DNA from: Streptomyces sp. HUAS MG91 | Lineage (GTDB): Bacteria; Actinomycetota; Actinomycetes; Streptomycetales; Streptomycetaceae | Assembly: GCF_040529335.1 (NCBI RefSeq) | Contig: NZ_CP159534.1 | Location: 1,364,001-1,428,000 of the forward strand | Length of the DNA: 64,000 nt | Direction: 5' to 3' | Part shown: piece by piece, positions 8,499 to 17,068 of the stretch | Position numbering within the stretch: position 1 is the first letter of the stretch | How the letters are laid out: each line of letters starts with the position of its first letter | Position numbers and translations under genes: made by a program | The notes under the pieces: generated by a model | The model's database searches: none | The model's input: the letters and a program-made list of their open reading frames with translations, nothing else | Told to the model about the DNA's origin: nothing

Positions 8499-9875
8499 CT
8501 AGCGGACGCCCACCTTGGCCAGCGCGCGCCGCTGCGCGGGCGTGGGGTGCGCCGGGAAGTACAGGTAACAGACGCCACCGGTACCGGAGGAGACACCGCC
8601 GGAGGCGTTGTACCGCTTCGTGCGGAGCCAGATGTTCTCCCACTCCCGCCGCTTGTAGACGCGTCGGACCGCCGGATCGTCCGGCGAGGCCGGGTCGTTG
8701 GCGATCACGTCGCCGTCGGCGGTGAAGCCGATGACCGTCATCAGGTGCCCGGACGTGCCGTAGCCGGCACCGGTCAGCTCGGTCTTCAGGAACGACTGGG
8801 ACGTTATGGCCGGGATGCCGGCCGCGATCAGCGTCTCCAGGTCGGTGAGCGAGCCGAGCCGGGTGACGACGCCCTGGAGGTCCTTGTACGTGGCCGCGTA
8901 CGCGGCGTTGAACGGCCAGTTGCCGCAGCCCTCGTACTGGTAGTCGTACGTGGAGCGGGCCGCGAGGCAGACCTGCGGGTCGGCGTAGGACGGGTCGACC
9001 CAGGCCAGCTGCGCGGCGCTCGGCTTCCGCCCCCAGGACTCGATGATCATCTGCGAGGAGGTGGGACTGCACCACGCCTCGCCGCCGCCGTCGTACTCGG
9101 GGTACTGGCCCGCGTGCAGGTCCTGCGAGTAGCGCGGGACCGCCAGCTCACCGGCGAAGCCGGGGACGGAGGCCGGGACGGTGAAGCGGTCGGGGACGTC
9201 CGAGCCCATCGCGCCGAGCCGCCAGACGGTGGGCGCGGCCTTGGTGCCGGGGGTGCGCAGCAGGGTCAGGCGCAGGCTGTAGGAGACCAGGCGCAGGCCG
9301 GACGCGGCGTCGTCGATGGAGAAGGTGTCCGTCCAGATGCTGGAGCGGCCGTCGCTCTGGTCGTCCACCGAGGTGCGCCGGATGTCGACCTTCTCGTCGT
9401 CCCCGGCGGTCCAGCGGCCCATGACGTACCAGGGGGTGAGGGTGCCATCGGTGTACGTACCCCGCAGCTCGACCTGGATCCAGGTGCCGGCCGGGGTGTG
9501 CGCGTTCCAGGAGGCGATCACCTCGGTGGCGGGGACGGTGAGCGCGTGGACCGGGGAGGTCCAGGTCGCGTACTCCCAGTCGGCCGTGCGGTTCAGGTGC
9601 GGGTCGGTGTAGCTCATCGTGCCGGCGACCTTGGCGAGGGTGACGCCGGGCCGGGGTCCGGAGAGTGCGCGGATGCCGTGGCCGGTGCCGGAGCGCCAGT
9701 CGGTGTACGTCGTCCAGGTGCGGTTGTCCACGAGTCGGGCGGAGGCCTTCTGCTGTGCGGGGGCCGCGGCGTGCGCGGCGGTGGCCGTGGTCGCGGCGAG
9801 CGCGACGCCCGCGGCCGCCGCCAGCACGGTTCTGCGGGACGGGGTCGAGGAGGTCTGCGGGTCGGGGCGGGTCAT
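8499..9875 (-). CDS. Secreted C39-family peptidase
   Basis: A 458-residue exported protein. Start at ATG 9875; the frame extends further up but that part is noise. Twin-arginine-type signal S-R-R-T-V-L-A-A-A-A (R14, R15), cut after AHA near residue 36. Residues about 45-240 form a beta-rich domain of unknown role. The C-terminal part is the papain-like C39 domain: GEAWCSPTSSQMI with nucleophile C269, SGHLMTVIGF with H377 and VIANDPAS with N393/D394. Unlike bacteriocin-exporter C39 domains it is not fused to an ABC transporter, so it is more likely a free extracellular or wall-associated protease. Its substrate is unknown. Confidence 0.88.
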   Translation of the reverse strand: MTRPDPQTSSTPSRRTVLAAAAGVALAATTATAAHAAAPAQQKASARLVDNRTWTTYTDWRSGTGHGIRALSGPRPGVTLAKVAGTMSYTDPHLNRTADWEYATWTSPVHALTVPATEVIASWNAHTPAGTWIQVELRGTYTDGTLTPWYVMGRWTAGDDEKVDIRRTSVDDQSDGRSSIWTDTFSIDDAASGLRLVSYSLRLTLLRTPGTKAAPTVWRLGAMGSDVPDRFTVPASVPGFAGELAVPRYSQDLHAGQYPEYDGGGEAWCSPTSSQMIIESWGRKPSAAQLAWVDPSYADPQVCLAARSTYDYQYEGCGNWPFNAAYAATYKDLQGVVTRLGSLTDLETLIAAGIPAITSQSFLKTELTGAGYGTSGHLMTVIGFTADGDVIANDPASPDDPAVRRVYKRREWENIWLRTKRYNASGGVSSGTGGVCYLYFPAHPTPAQRRALAKVGVR

Positions 9876-9928
9876 CGGGAGGATCCCCCTGTCGACGGTT
9901 CGGGCGGACGGGACGGGCGCGCGGGATG

Positions 9929-9944
9929 TGTTCCTGGTGGAACA
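9929..9944. promoter_or_regulatory. Palindrome TGTTCC-N4-GGAACA
   Basis: Perfect 6-bp inverted repeat, 54 bp upstream of the peptidase start, in the gap between the peptidase and the divergent kinase gene. It is placed as an operator over the peptidase promoter. The regulator is not identifiable. Confidence 0.35.
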
Positions 9945-10004
9945 GTGCGCCAACTATGGCTCCCGGAGCGGGATTTCCACCAGCGTTTCGAGAGGGCTCC
10001 GCGC

Positions 10005-10018
10005 GACCAATATTGGTC
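10005..10018. promoter_or_regulatory. Perfect AT-centred palindrome GACCAATATTGGTC
   Basis: A 14-bp perfect palindrome with an AT-rich centre in very GC-rich DNA, 32 bp before the kinase gene. Its half-site TTGGTC resembles the half-site of DasR/GntR-type operators, but the centre differs. It is a likely dimer binding site; a dre-like role is only a possibility. Confidence 0.45.
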
Positions 10019-10049
10019 TTCACCACTGGCATGACCTGCGGCGGCGTCG

Positions 10050-10727
10050 ATGAAACCGATCCGCGCGCGACATACCCTTGCGGACGTGGACCATCAGCAC
10101 ACACCTCTCGACCGGTACGCCGAACGGCTGCGCCGGCTGCCGCCCTCCTGCGGCCCGGTGCGGCTCGTCGCGGTCGACGGGCACGCCGGGTCCGGCAAGT
10201 CGACCTTCGCCGGGCGGCTCGCGCGGGCGCTGGGCGGCGCGCCCGTGCTCCACCTCGACGACCTCGCGAGCCACGACGCCCTCTTCGACTGGACCGGACG
10301 GCTGCGCGCCCAGGTCCTCGAACCGCTGTCCCACGGCGAGGCCGCGCGCTACGAGACGTACGACTGGCACACCCGCCGCTTCGACGGGATCCGGACGCTG
10401 GAGCCCGCCGACGTGGTCCTCGTCGAGGGCGTGGGGGCCGGGCGACGGGCGGTACGGCCGTTTCTCGCGGAGCTGCTGTGGATGGATCTGCCGCGTGAGG
10501 CGGCGTGGGAGCGGGGCCGCGCGCGGGACGGAGCGGCCCAGCGGGAATTCTGGGACGGCTGGATTCCAGCGGAGCGGGAGCATTTCGCACAGGACCCGTC
10601 GCGGCCGTTCGCCAAGAAATTGGTAAGAGAGCGCCCAGAGGGATACGAGATGCGCGAAGGCCCTGCTGGGAACACACAGACTCGCCACTCCGTCACTCAC
10701 CGTGAGGGTCCGCCAGCGGTCCGCTAA
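10050..10727 (+). CDS. Uridine-kinase-like P-loop protein
   Basis: A 225-residue ATP-binding protein with Walker A GHAGSGKS (residues 44-51), a conserved LHLDD region (about 70-75, Asp likely for catalysis) and VVLVEGVGAG as the Walker B strand. This is the layout of the (d)NMP/uridine kinase-like proteins common in Streptomyces. The true substrate is often not uridine and is unproven. ATG at 10050 lacks a good Shine-Dalgarno; GTG at 10086 (V13) is an alternative start. The C-terminal 30 residues (EGPAGNTQTRHSVTHREGPP) are low in recognisable structure. Confidence 0.85.
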   Translation: MKPIRARHTLADVDHQHTPLDRYAERLRRLPPSCGPVRLVAVDGHAGSGKSTFAGRLARALGGAPVLHLDDLASHDALFDWTGRLRAQVLEPLSHGEAARYETYDWHTRRFDGIRTLEPADVVLVEGVGAGRRAVRPFLAELLWMDLPREAAWERGRARDGAAQREFWDGWIPAEREHFAQDPSRPFAKKLVRERPEGYEMREGPAGNTQTRHSVTHREGPPAVR

Positions 10728-10776
10728 ACGGTCGGAAAGCGCCTTCCGCCAGTTTCGGCGAGTGCCTCAACTCGGC

Positions 10777-10806
10777 TTGACCCAGGGGCCGTACAGGACT
10801 TACGTT
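10777..10806 (+). promoter_or_regulatory. Housekeeping-type promoter for a small RNA
   Basis: TTGACC at 10777-10782 and TACGTT at 10801-10806 with an 18-bp spacer match the HrdB-type -35/-10 pattern (TTGACN, TANNNT). Transcription would start near 10813, only about 70 nt before a strong terminator hairpin and with no reading frame between. Confidence 0.6.
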
Positions 10807-10811
10807 CTCAA

Positions 10812-10885
10812 TGTGCGGCCTTTCGGGACCGCCCGCAGTCGCGAAGCCCCCGGTTGTTCCCCCGTGATCGGGGGCTTCGTTCTGC
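10812..10885 (+). ncRNA. Small RNA candidate, 6C-like
   Basis: Between a -35/-10 pair (10777-10806) and a terminator-like hairpin there is room for a transcript of about 70 nt. A first hairpin (GCGG 10815-10818 pairing CCGC 10829-10832) is followed by a stem CGAAGCCCCCG (10842-10852) / CGGGGGCTTCG (10869-10879) whose loop carries a run of five C. The order, the C-rich loop and the terminal stem resemble the actinobacterial 6C RNA, a small regulator. The family assignment comes from memory of its features, and a covariance model could decide. The remaining 270 bp up to the next gene show nothing else clear. Confidence 0.5.
10842..10879 (+). terminator. Terminator hairpin of the small RNA
   Basis: Perfect 11-bp stem CGAAGCCCCCG / CGGGGGCTTCG with a 16-nt loop, followed by TTCTG. 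It is both the 3' stem of the small RNA and its likely terminator, and it may also end transcripts from the kinase gene. Confidence 0.75.
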
Positions 10886-11151
10886 CCGCAATGCCCTTTC
10901 ACGGGCGCTCCGGGGCGCTCTTCGTTCACCCAGAGTCACCCTTCGGTACCGCGCTCACCTGCACCGAATCCCCCACTGTCGCACCGATCCGACCCCGTTG
11001 CGCCCTTCGGCCCACCCTGTGCCCGCAGGTACGATGCCTCTCGGTGCGGCCTCTGGACGGCTCGCTGTCCGCATCGTGACAACTCCCGTCCATGACAGCT
11101 TGGTTAAGGGCGGGATCAGGTTCATCGGGGGCACGGCGTGTGGGGGACGTG

Positions 11152-13023
11152 ATGAGCTTCGGCACTGGGGCACCACCGACGGGCCCGGCCGACCTCGCCT
11201 GGCTGCGGGGCGTCGACGCCTACACGATGGGCGCGTATCCGCAGGCGGAGGAGGAGTTCCGGGCCGCCGTGCGGATGGATCCGGGGATGGCGGACGGCTG
11301 GCTCGGCCTGCACGCCCTGCGCATCGACACGACGACGGCGCTGCTGCGGATGTTCCGGCACCGCGAGCGGTTCGGCGAGCAGCGCACCCGGCACCGGCGC
11401 ACCCTCAACTCCTGGTACTGGCTGGGCTGGTGGGTGCAGCCGGTCCTTGAACATCCGCGCGACCTGCTGCTCGCGCACGCCTCGCACTGGCTGGACGGCC
11501 GCCATGTCCCGGATCTGGACCGGGCGTTGGCCACGCTGCCGCCGGTCGACGCGGACCGGCAGGTGCGGTTCCTGCACGCGTGCCGGGCCTATCTGGTCAA
11601 GGACTGGGAGCAGTTGGTCCGGCACACGGACCCGCTGGTCGACGATCCCATGCTCGGGATCGAGGCCGGCCTCTTCGGCGGGATGGCGCGGGTGCGCCTC
11701 GACATGTACGGCCAGGCCGAGCCGCTGCTCTCCTCGGCGCTGATGCGCTGCCGCAGCGAGCAGCCGCAGCGCAAGGAGCTGCGGTACTGGCTGGCGCGCG
11801 CCCATGAGGGCACCGGGCGTTCGGCGGCCGCGCTGCCGCTGTACCGGGCCGTGCACCGGGTCGATCCCGCGTTCATGGACACCGCGGCGCGGCTCGCGGC
11901 GATCACCGAGGGGGACGGGTACGCGGACTTCACGGACGGCACCGACCTGGCCCCGATGTCCCTGACGGGTTTTCAGGACGGGTTGGACGGCGGGGAGTCC
12001 GTCGATCCGCTGTTCGTCGGCGACGGCCGCGACCTGAAGGTGTCCGAGCCGGATCTGCCGCCGCCGGGCGGCGCCGGGGCGGACGATGCCGACATGGTCA
12101 GGGAGAAGGCGGTGGTGCCGGTGACGGCGGCGCCGCTGCCGCCCGGCCCCGCCGATCCGAGCCTGCTCGAGGAGGCCCTCGCGGAGTTGGAGTCGATGGT
12201 CGGCCTCGAACCGGTCAAGCGGCAGGTCAAGGCGCTGTCGGCGCAGCTCAACATGGCGCGGCTGCGGGCCGGGCAGGGCCTGCCGGTGCAGCCGCCCAAG
12301 CGGCACTTCGTCTTCTCCGGCCCCTCGGGCACCGGCAAGACGACGGTCGCCCGCATCCTCGGCCGGGTGTTCTACGCGCTCGGGCTGCTGGGCGGCGACC
12401 ATCTGGTGGAGGCGCAGCGGGCCGATCTGGTCGGCGAGTACCTGGGCCAGACCGCGGTCAAGGCGAACGAGCTGATCGACTCGGCGATGGGCGGGGTGCT
12501 CTTCGTCGACGAGGCGTACGCGCTGTCCAACTCGGGGTACGGAAAGGGCGACGCGTACGGCGACGAGGCCCTTCAGGTGCTGCTGAAGCGCGCGGAGGAC
12601 AACCGCGACCATCTCGTGGTGATCCTCGCCGGCTATCCGGAGGGCATGGACCGGCTGCTCGCCGCCAATCCGGGGCTGTCCTCGCGCTTCACGACGCGGG
12701 TCGACTTCCCCTCGTACCGCCCCCTGGAGCTGACCTCGATCGGCGAGGTCCTCGCCGCGGAGAACGGGGACGTGTGGGACGAGGAGGCCCTGGACGAGCT
12801 GCGCTCCATCGCCGGGCACGTGGTCGACCAGGGCTGGATCGACGAGCTGGGCAACGGGCGGTTCCTGCGCACCCTGTACGAGAAGTCCTGCGCCTACCGC
12901 GATCTGCGGCTGACCGGCTATCTGACGGAGCCGTCCCGGGACGACCTGGCCACGCTGCGGCTGCCGGACCTCATGCAGGCGTACGGCGAGGTGCTGTCGG
13001 GGCGGGGGCCCGGCGGGCTCTGA
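11152..13023 (+). CDS. TPR-AAA ATPase, EccA/CbxX-CfqX type
   Basis: A 623-residue protein. The ATG at 11152 follows GGGGGACGTG; an earlier ATG at 11092 is in frame but lacks a ribosome binding site. Residues about 10-255 are helical TPR-like repeats (GVDAYTMGAYPQAEEEFRAA is the clearest). An acidic, Pro-rich linker follows, and a C-terminal CbxX/CfqX-type AAA+ module at about 340-610 with Walker A GPSGTGKT (390-397) and Walker B VLFVDEAY (449-456). This is the plan of EccA of type VII secretion systems, but no other Esx/Ecc gene lies nearby. A general remodelling role is therefore equally likely. Cytoplasmic. Confidence 0.88.
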   Translation: MSFGTGAPPTGPADLAWLRGVDAYTMGAYPQAEEEFRAAVRMDPGMADGWLGLHALRIDTTTALLRMFRHRERFGEQRTRHRRTLNSWYWLGWWVQPVLEHPRDLLLAHASHWLDGRHVPDLDRALATLPPVDADRQVRFLHACRAYLVKDWEQLVRHTDPLVDDPMLGIEAGLFGGMARVRLDMYGQAEPLLSSALMRCRSEQPQRKELRYWLARAHEGTGRSAAALPLYRAVHRVDPAFMDTAARLAAITEGDGYADFTDGTDLAPMSLTGFQDGLDGGESVDPLFVGDGRDLKVSEPDLPPPGGAGADDADMVREKAVVPVTAAPLPPGPADPSLLEEALAELESMVGLEPVKRQVKALSAQLNMARLRAGQGLPVQPPKRHFVFSGPSGTGKTTVARILGRVFYALGLLGGDHLVEAQRADLVGEYLGQTAVKANELIDSAMGGVLFVDEAYALSNSGYGKGDAYGDEALQVLLKRAEDNRDHLVVILAGYPEGMDRLLAANPGLSSRFTTRVDFPSYRPLELTSIGEVLAAENGDVWDEEALDELRSIAGHVVDQGWIDELGNGRFLRTLYEKSCAYRDLRLTGYLTEPSRDDLATLRLPDLMQAYGEVLSGRGPGGL

Positions 13024-13030
13024 CGGCGTG

Positions 13031-13064
13031 CGTGCGGGACGCGTCCGAGGACGCGTCCCGCACG
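13031..13064. terminator. Bidirectional terminator
   Basis: Perfect 16-bp inverted repeat CGTGCGGGACGCGTCC / GGACGCGTCCCGCACG with a 2-nt centre, between the convergent AAA ATPase and CBS-protein genes and 8 bp from each stop. Confidence 0.88.
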
Positions 13065-13071
13065 ACGACGG

Positions 13072-14148
13072 TCAGGCGGGTACGCCCTGCCGGGTGCGCG
13101 CCGGGGGTACCACCGGCTCGTCCCGGTGGGCCGGGTCCCTGACCTCGCCGACCAGGAGTTCCAGGACGTCCTCCAGCGCGACGAGCCCCAGGACCCGCCC
13201 CGAGGCGTCCGCGACCTGCGCCAGGTGGGTGGCCGCGCGGCGCATCACCGTGAGCGCGTCGTCCAGGGGCAGCTCCGCGCGCAGGGTCGTCATGGGACGC
13301 CAGACGTGCTGCGGGACGGCCCGGTCGGTGTCGGGGCCCTCGATCAGGTCGAGGACGTCCTTCACGTGCAGGTAGCCCATGAACGCGCCGGTGTCCGCGC
13401 AGATCGGGAAGCGGGAGTAGCCGGTGCGGGCGGTGAGGGCGATGACCTCCGCCGGGGTGACCGACGGGCCGACCGTCACCAGTGACGCCTTGGGCAGCAG
13501 GACGTCCATGACCGGGCGCGAGCCCAGTTCCAGGGCGTCCTCCAGGCGTTCCTGCTCCTCGGGGTCGAGGAGACCGGCCTGCCCGGAGTCCTCCACGAGG
13601 CGGTTGAGCTGCTCGCTGGTGAAGACCGCCTCGACCTCGTCCTTGGGCTCGACCCGGAAGAGCCTGAGGATCAGCCGCGCGCAGGCGCCGAGCGCCAGCG
13701 TGATCGGCTTGCACAGGCGGGCGAAGGCGACGAGACCCGGGCTGAACCACAGCGCGGTCTTCTCGGGCGCGGCCATCGCCAAGTTCTTCGGGACCATCTC
13801 GCCGATGACGAGGTGGAAGAAGACCACCGCGGCGAGCGCGATGACGTAGCCCAGCGGGTGGATGACGCCGTGCGGCAGGTGGATCGCCTCGAAGAGCGGT
13901 TCCAGGAGCTTGGCGACGGTCGGCTCGGCGACCGCGCCGAGGGTCAGCGAGCAGACGGTGATGCCGAACTGGGCCGCCGCCATCATCTGCGGCAGGTGTT
14001 CGAGCCCGTACAGGACCTGGCGGGCGCGGTTGCCGGGGATCGGTTCGATCTGGCTGCGGCGGACCGAGACCAGGGCGAACTCGGCTCCGACGAAGAAGCC
14101 GTTGGCCAGGACCAGGAGGGCGGCGAAGAAGAGTTGCAGGGCGCTCAT
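13072..14148 (-). CDS. CNNM/CorC-type CBS-domain membrane protein (second copy)
   Basis: A 358-residue integral membrane protein. The start ATG at 14148 overlaps the stop of the upstream paralogue (ATGA), so the two are translationally coupled. Order: CNNM (DUF21) transmembrane domain at about 1-180 (LFFAALLVLANGFFVGAEFALVSV and the VIGEMVPKN motif), then a CBS pair at about 205-335 ending in GLVALEDVLELLVGEV. It lacks the C-terminal CorC_HlyC domain present in its neighbour. Family members move Mg2+ or other cations, with nucleotide sensing by CBS; the old name hemolysin is misleading. Confidence 0.92.
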   Translation of the reverse strand: MSALQLFFAALLVLANGFFVGAEFALVSVRRSQIEPIPGNRARQVLYGLEHLPQMMAAAQFGITVCSLTLGAVAEPTVAKLLEPLFEAIHLPHGVIHPLGYVIALAAVVFFHLVIGEMVPKNLAMAAPEKTALWFSPGLVAFARLCKPITLALGACARLILRLFRVEPKDEVEAVFTSEQLNRLVEDSGQAGLLDPEEQERLEDALELGSRPVMDVLLPKASLVTVGPSVTPAEVIALTARTGYSRFPICADTGAFMGYLHVKDVLDLIEGPDTDRAVPQHVWRPMTTLRAELPLDDALTVMRRAATHLAQVADASGRVLGLVALEDVLELLVGEVRDPAHRDEPVVPPARTRQGVPA

Positions 14149-15485
14149 CGGGCCGCCTCCAGGACTGCGGCCGGCGCGGCGTCCGCGGTGCGGACGATGC
14201 GGACCCGCTCGGCACGGTAGTGGTCGACCTGGCGGACCGAGAGCTTCCAGCCCGGGAGTTCGGCCTTGTCGCCGGGGGCCGGGATGCGGCCGAGGAGGTC
14301 GGCGACGAGGCCGGCCACCGTCTCGTAGGGGCCCTCGGGGACGTCGAGACCTATGCGGCGCAGGATGTCGACGCGGCATCCGCCGTCGGCGTCCCAGGCG
14401 GGGCGGCCGTCCTCCGGCGGCGCGGTGGCCAGCTCGGGGAGGTCGAGGCCGTCGTGCTCGTCGCGGACCTCGCCGACGAGTTCCTCCACGATGTCCTCCA
14501 GGGTGACGACCCCGGCGGTGCCGCCGTACTCGTCGACGACCACGGCCATCGGCTGCTCGCTGCGCAGCTGGGCGAGGAGCGGCTGGACCGGGAGCGTCTC
14601 GGGGATCAGCAGCGGGGCCTGGGCGATCCGGCTCACCGGGGTGCGCAGGCGCTCGTGCGCGGGCACGGCGAGGGCGTCCTTGAGGTGGACGACGCCGATG
14701 ACCTCGTCGATCCGCTCCCGGTAGACGGGGAAGCGGGACAGGCCGGTGGCACGGGTCAGGTTGACCACGTCCTCGGCCATCGCGGAGGACTGGAGCGCGC
14801 TGACCTTCACCCGCGGTGTCATGACGTGCTGGGCGGTCAGCTCGCCCAGCGAGAGGGTGCGCACGAACAGGTCGGCGGTGTCCTGCTCCAGGGCGCCGGC
14901 CTGCGCGGAGTGCCGGGCCAGGGAGACCAGTTCGCCGGGGGTGCGGGCGGAGGCCAGCTCGTCGGCGGGTTCGACGCCGAGCGCCCGGACGAGCCGGTTG
15001 GCGACGGTGTTGAGCAGAGCGATGACCGGGCGGAACAGCCGGGCGAAGACCGACTGCGGGCCGGCCACGAAGCGGGCCACCTGGAGCGGCTTCGACACCG
15101 CCCAGTTCTTGGGCACGAGTTCGCCGATCACCATCTGCACGGCCGAGGCCAGCAGCATGCCGACGACGACGGACACTCCGCCGACCGCGCCCTCGGGCAC
15201 GCCGACGGCGGTGAACGGGCCGCGCAGCAGCTCGGCGAGGGCCGGCTCGGCGAGCATGCCGACGACCAGGGAGGTGATGGTGATGCCGAGCTGGGTGCCG
15301 GAGAGCTGGAAGGAGAGTTCCTTCAGGGAGCTCACGACGGTGCGGGCGCGCTTGTCGCCCGCTGCCGCGGCCTGCTCGGCGTCGGGGCGTTCCACGGTGA
15401 CGAGGCCGAATTCGGCCGCCACGAAGAAGCCGTTGGCGAGGATGAGAAGAAAGGCGGCCGCGAGAAGCAGCAACGGGATGGTCAT
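14145..15485 (-). CDS. CNNM/CorC-type CBS-domain membrane protein (first copy)
   Basis: A 446-residue membrane protein with the complete domain set: CNNM transmembrane domain (about 1-195; LLILANGFFVAAEFGLVTVE, then MVIGELVPKNWAVS), a CBS pair (about 215-335, with VVDEYGGTAGVVTLEDIVEE) and a C-terminal CorC_HlyC domain (about 350-435). Probably a cation (Mg2+/Co2+) transporter or its regulator. It shares a 4-bp stop-start overlap with the shorter paralogue downstream, so the pair may form a hetero-oligomer, as with other tandem CNNM pairs in actinobacteria. Confidence 0.93.
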   Translation of the reverse strand: MTIPLLLLAAAFLLILANGFFVAAEFGLVTVERPDAEQAAAAGDKRARTVVSSLKELSFQLSGTQLGITITSLVVGMLAEPALAELLRGPFTAVGVPEGAVGGVSVVVGMLLASAVQMVIGELVPKNWAVSKPLQVARFVAGPQSVFARLFRPVIALLNTVANRLVRALGVEPADELASARTPGELVSLARHSAQAGALEQDTADLFVRTLSLGELTAQHVMTPRVKVSALQSSAMAEDVVNLTRATGLSRFPVYRERIDEVIGVVHLKDALAVPAHERLRTPVSRIAQAPLLIPETLPVQPLLAQLRSEQPMAVVVDEYGGTAGVVTLEDIVEELVGEVRDEHDGLDLPELATAPPEDGRPAWDADGGCRVDILRRIGLDVPEGPYETVAGLVADLLGRIPAPGDKAELPGWKLSVRQVDHYRAERVRIVRTADAAPAAVLEAAR

Positions 15486-15700
15486 GCCGCCGCCTCCGGG
15501 GACGTACGCGAGCGGGTCGCGCTATGTCGGGAGGGGGCGGCGCAGGTACTACCGGACGATCCGTCCATCGCTGGAGGGAGTCACTCCTCGGTTAGCAGGA
15601 ACCCCGGACGGTCGGGCCGGGGCGGGGCGGCACTCGACGCACGCCCTGCCAACAGATTAATCAGTTGTGGGGGCGAGGCGTCAGGGGCCGGGCGCCCGAG

Positions 15701-16156
15701 TCAGTTCTGAGGCTGGGTGTGGGCCGCGTCCGTCAGGGCGCGCAGGGCCCTGGCGTCGCGGATCGCGGTCTTCCTGGCGAGGCCGGGCTGGATGCCCATG
15801 GCGGCCATGCTGGTGCCGTCGGTGAGGTTGAGGAACACCCACGGGTCGCCGGGACGCAGGTTGACCTGGACGATCTCCGCCCAGGACAGGCGGCGGCTGC
15901 GCGCGATGTTGACGACGGTGACGCCCTCGCCGTCGGCGACCACCTTGGGGCGGGCCAGCAGGCCGAGGACGCCCCAGAACAGCGCCGCCGTGAAGACGAA
16001 GCTGGTCTTCTCCGCCGGGCTCATCCCGCCGAGGACGAGCGCGACGACGGTGATCGTGACGAAGGAGGCGGCGCCGAGCGTGTGCAGGATCACGCGGGTG
16101 CGCCCCGGCCTGAAGGTGACGGGCAGGCTGGGCAGGGCTTCCGGGGTGGTGGTCAC
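15701..16156 (-). CDS. PH-domain (YdbS/Rv-type) membrane protein
   Basis: A 151-residue protein with two hydrophobic helices (about 25-45 and 52-68) and a bacterial PH-like domain after them (VVADGEGVTVVNIARSRRLS and WAEIVQVNLRPGDPWVFLNL). Such proteins are common at the end of hisG operons in actinobacteria. Seven bp separate it from hisG, so it is the last gene of the riboflavin-histidine operon. Molecular role unknown. The 215-bp stretch beyond it (15486-15700) shows no gene. Confidence 0.85.
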   Translation of the reverse strand: MTTTPEALPSLPVTFRPGRTRVILHTLGAASFVTITVVALVLGGMSPAEKTSFVFTAALFWGVLGLLARPKVVADGEGVTVVNIARSRRLSWAEIVQVNLRPGDPWVFLNLTDGTSMAAMGIQPGLARKTAIRDARALRALTDAAHTQPQN

Positions 16157-16163
16157 GGTGTCC

Positions 16164-17012
16164 TCAGAGGCGGCAGGCGTGGATGGCCGTCGTCAGGATG
16201 GCCCGCGCGCCGAGGTCGTACAGGTCGTCCATGATCCGCTGCGCGTCCTTGGTGGGGACCATGGCGCGCACGGCGACCCAGCCCTCGTTGTGCAGCGGCG
16301 AGACGGTCGGCGACTCCAGGCCGGGGGTGAGGGCGACGGCCCGCTCCAGGTGCTCGGCGCGGCAGTCGTAGTCCATCATCACGTAGGAGCGGGCCACGAG
16401 GACGCCCTGGAGGCGGCGCAGGAACTGCTGTGCCTTGGGGTTGTCGGTGTCGGCGCCGGTGCGGCGGACGACGCACGCCTCGGACTTCATGATCGGGTCG
16501 CCGAAGACCTCCAGGCCCGCGTTGCGCAGCGAGGTGCCGGTCTCGACGACGTCGGCGATGGCGTCGGCGACGCCCAGCTCGATGGCGGTCTCGACGGCGC
16601 CGTCGAGGTGGACGACGGAGGCGTCGACGCCGTTCTCGGCGAGGTACTTGCCGACGATGCCCTCGTAGGAGGTCGCGATCGTCCGGCCCGCGAGGTCGGC
16701 GAGGTCCTTGACCGCGCCGGGCCGGGAGGCGAAGCGGAAGGTGGAGCGGGCGAAGCCGAGCGGCAGGATGGTCTCGGCGTCGGCGCCCGAGTCGATCAGC
16801 AGGTCCTGTCCGGTGATGCCGATGTCGAGCTTGCCGGAGGACACGTAGATCGCGATGTCCTTGGGGCGGAGGTAGAAGAACTCCACCTCGTTGTCCGGGT
16901 CGACCGTGACGAGTTCCTTGGACTCCTTGCGCTGGCGGTATCCGGCCTCATGCAGCATCGCCGACGCAGGTCCGGACAGTGAACCCTTGTTGGGGACGGC
17001 GATGCGCAGCAT
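16164..17012 (-). CDS. hisG: ATP phosphoribosyltransferase (histidine biosynthesis, first step)
   Basis: A 282-residue enzyme joining ATP and PRPP. The length and the C-terminal domain (about 205-282) show the long HisG form, which is inhibited by histidine directly and needs no HisZ. Typical segments: LRIAVPNKGSLSG at the N-terminus, IGITGQDLLID, and GVADAIADVVETGTSLRNAGL at the PRPP loop. It follows hisE by 56 bp on the same strand. The two initial histidine enzymes sit here outside the main his operon, as usual in Streptomyces. Confidence 0.97.
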   Translation of the reverse strand: MLRIAVPNKGSLSGPASAMLHEAGYRQRKESKELVTVDPDNEVEFFYLRPKDIAIYVSSGKLDIGITGQDLLIDSGADAETILPLGFARSTFRFASRPGAVKDLADLAGRTIATSYEGIVGKYLAENGVDASVVHLDGAVETAIELGVADAIADVVETGTSLRNAGLEVFGDPIMKSEACVVRRTGADTDNPKAQQFLRRLQGVLVARSYVMMDYDCRAEHLERAVALTPGLESPTVSPLHNEGWVAVRAMVPTKDAQRIMDDLYDLGARAILTTAIHACRL

Positions 17013-17068
17013 GAGGCGGGATTCCTTTGCGTGATCAGGGAGTTGAACGAACGGGCTGAGACTGCGGC

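Noticed and set aside
10702..11165. Short open frames in the gap between the kinase and the AAA ATPase
   Set aside because: No ribosome binding sites and no domain features; the promoter-terminator pair points to a small RNA instead.
13072..15485. Hemolysins
   Set aside because: An old label for CNNM/CorC proteins; the membrane and CBS domains indicate cation transport, with no toxin features.
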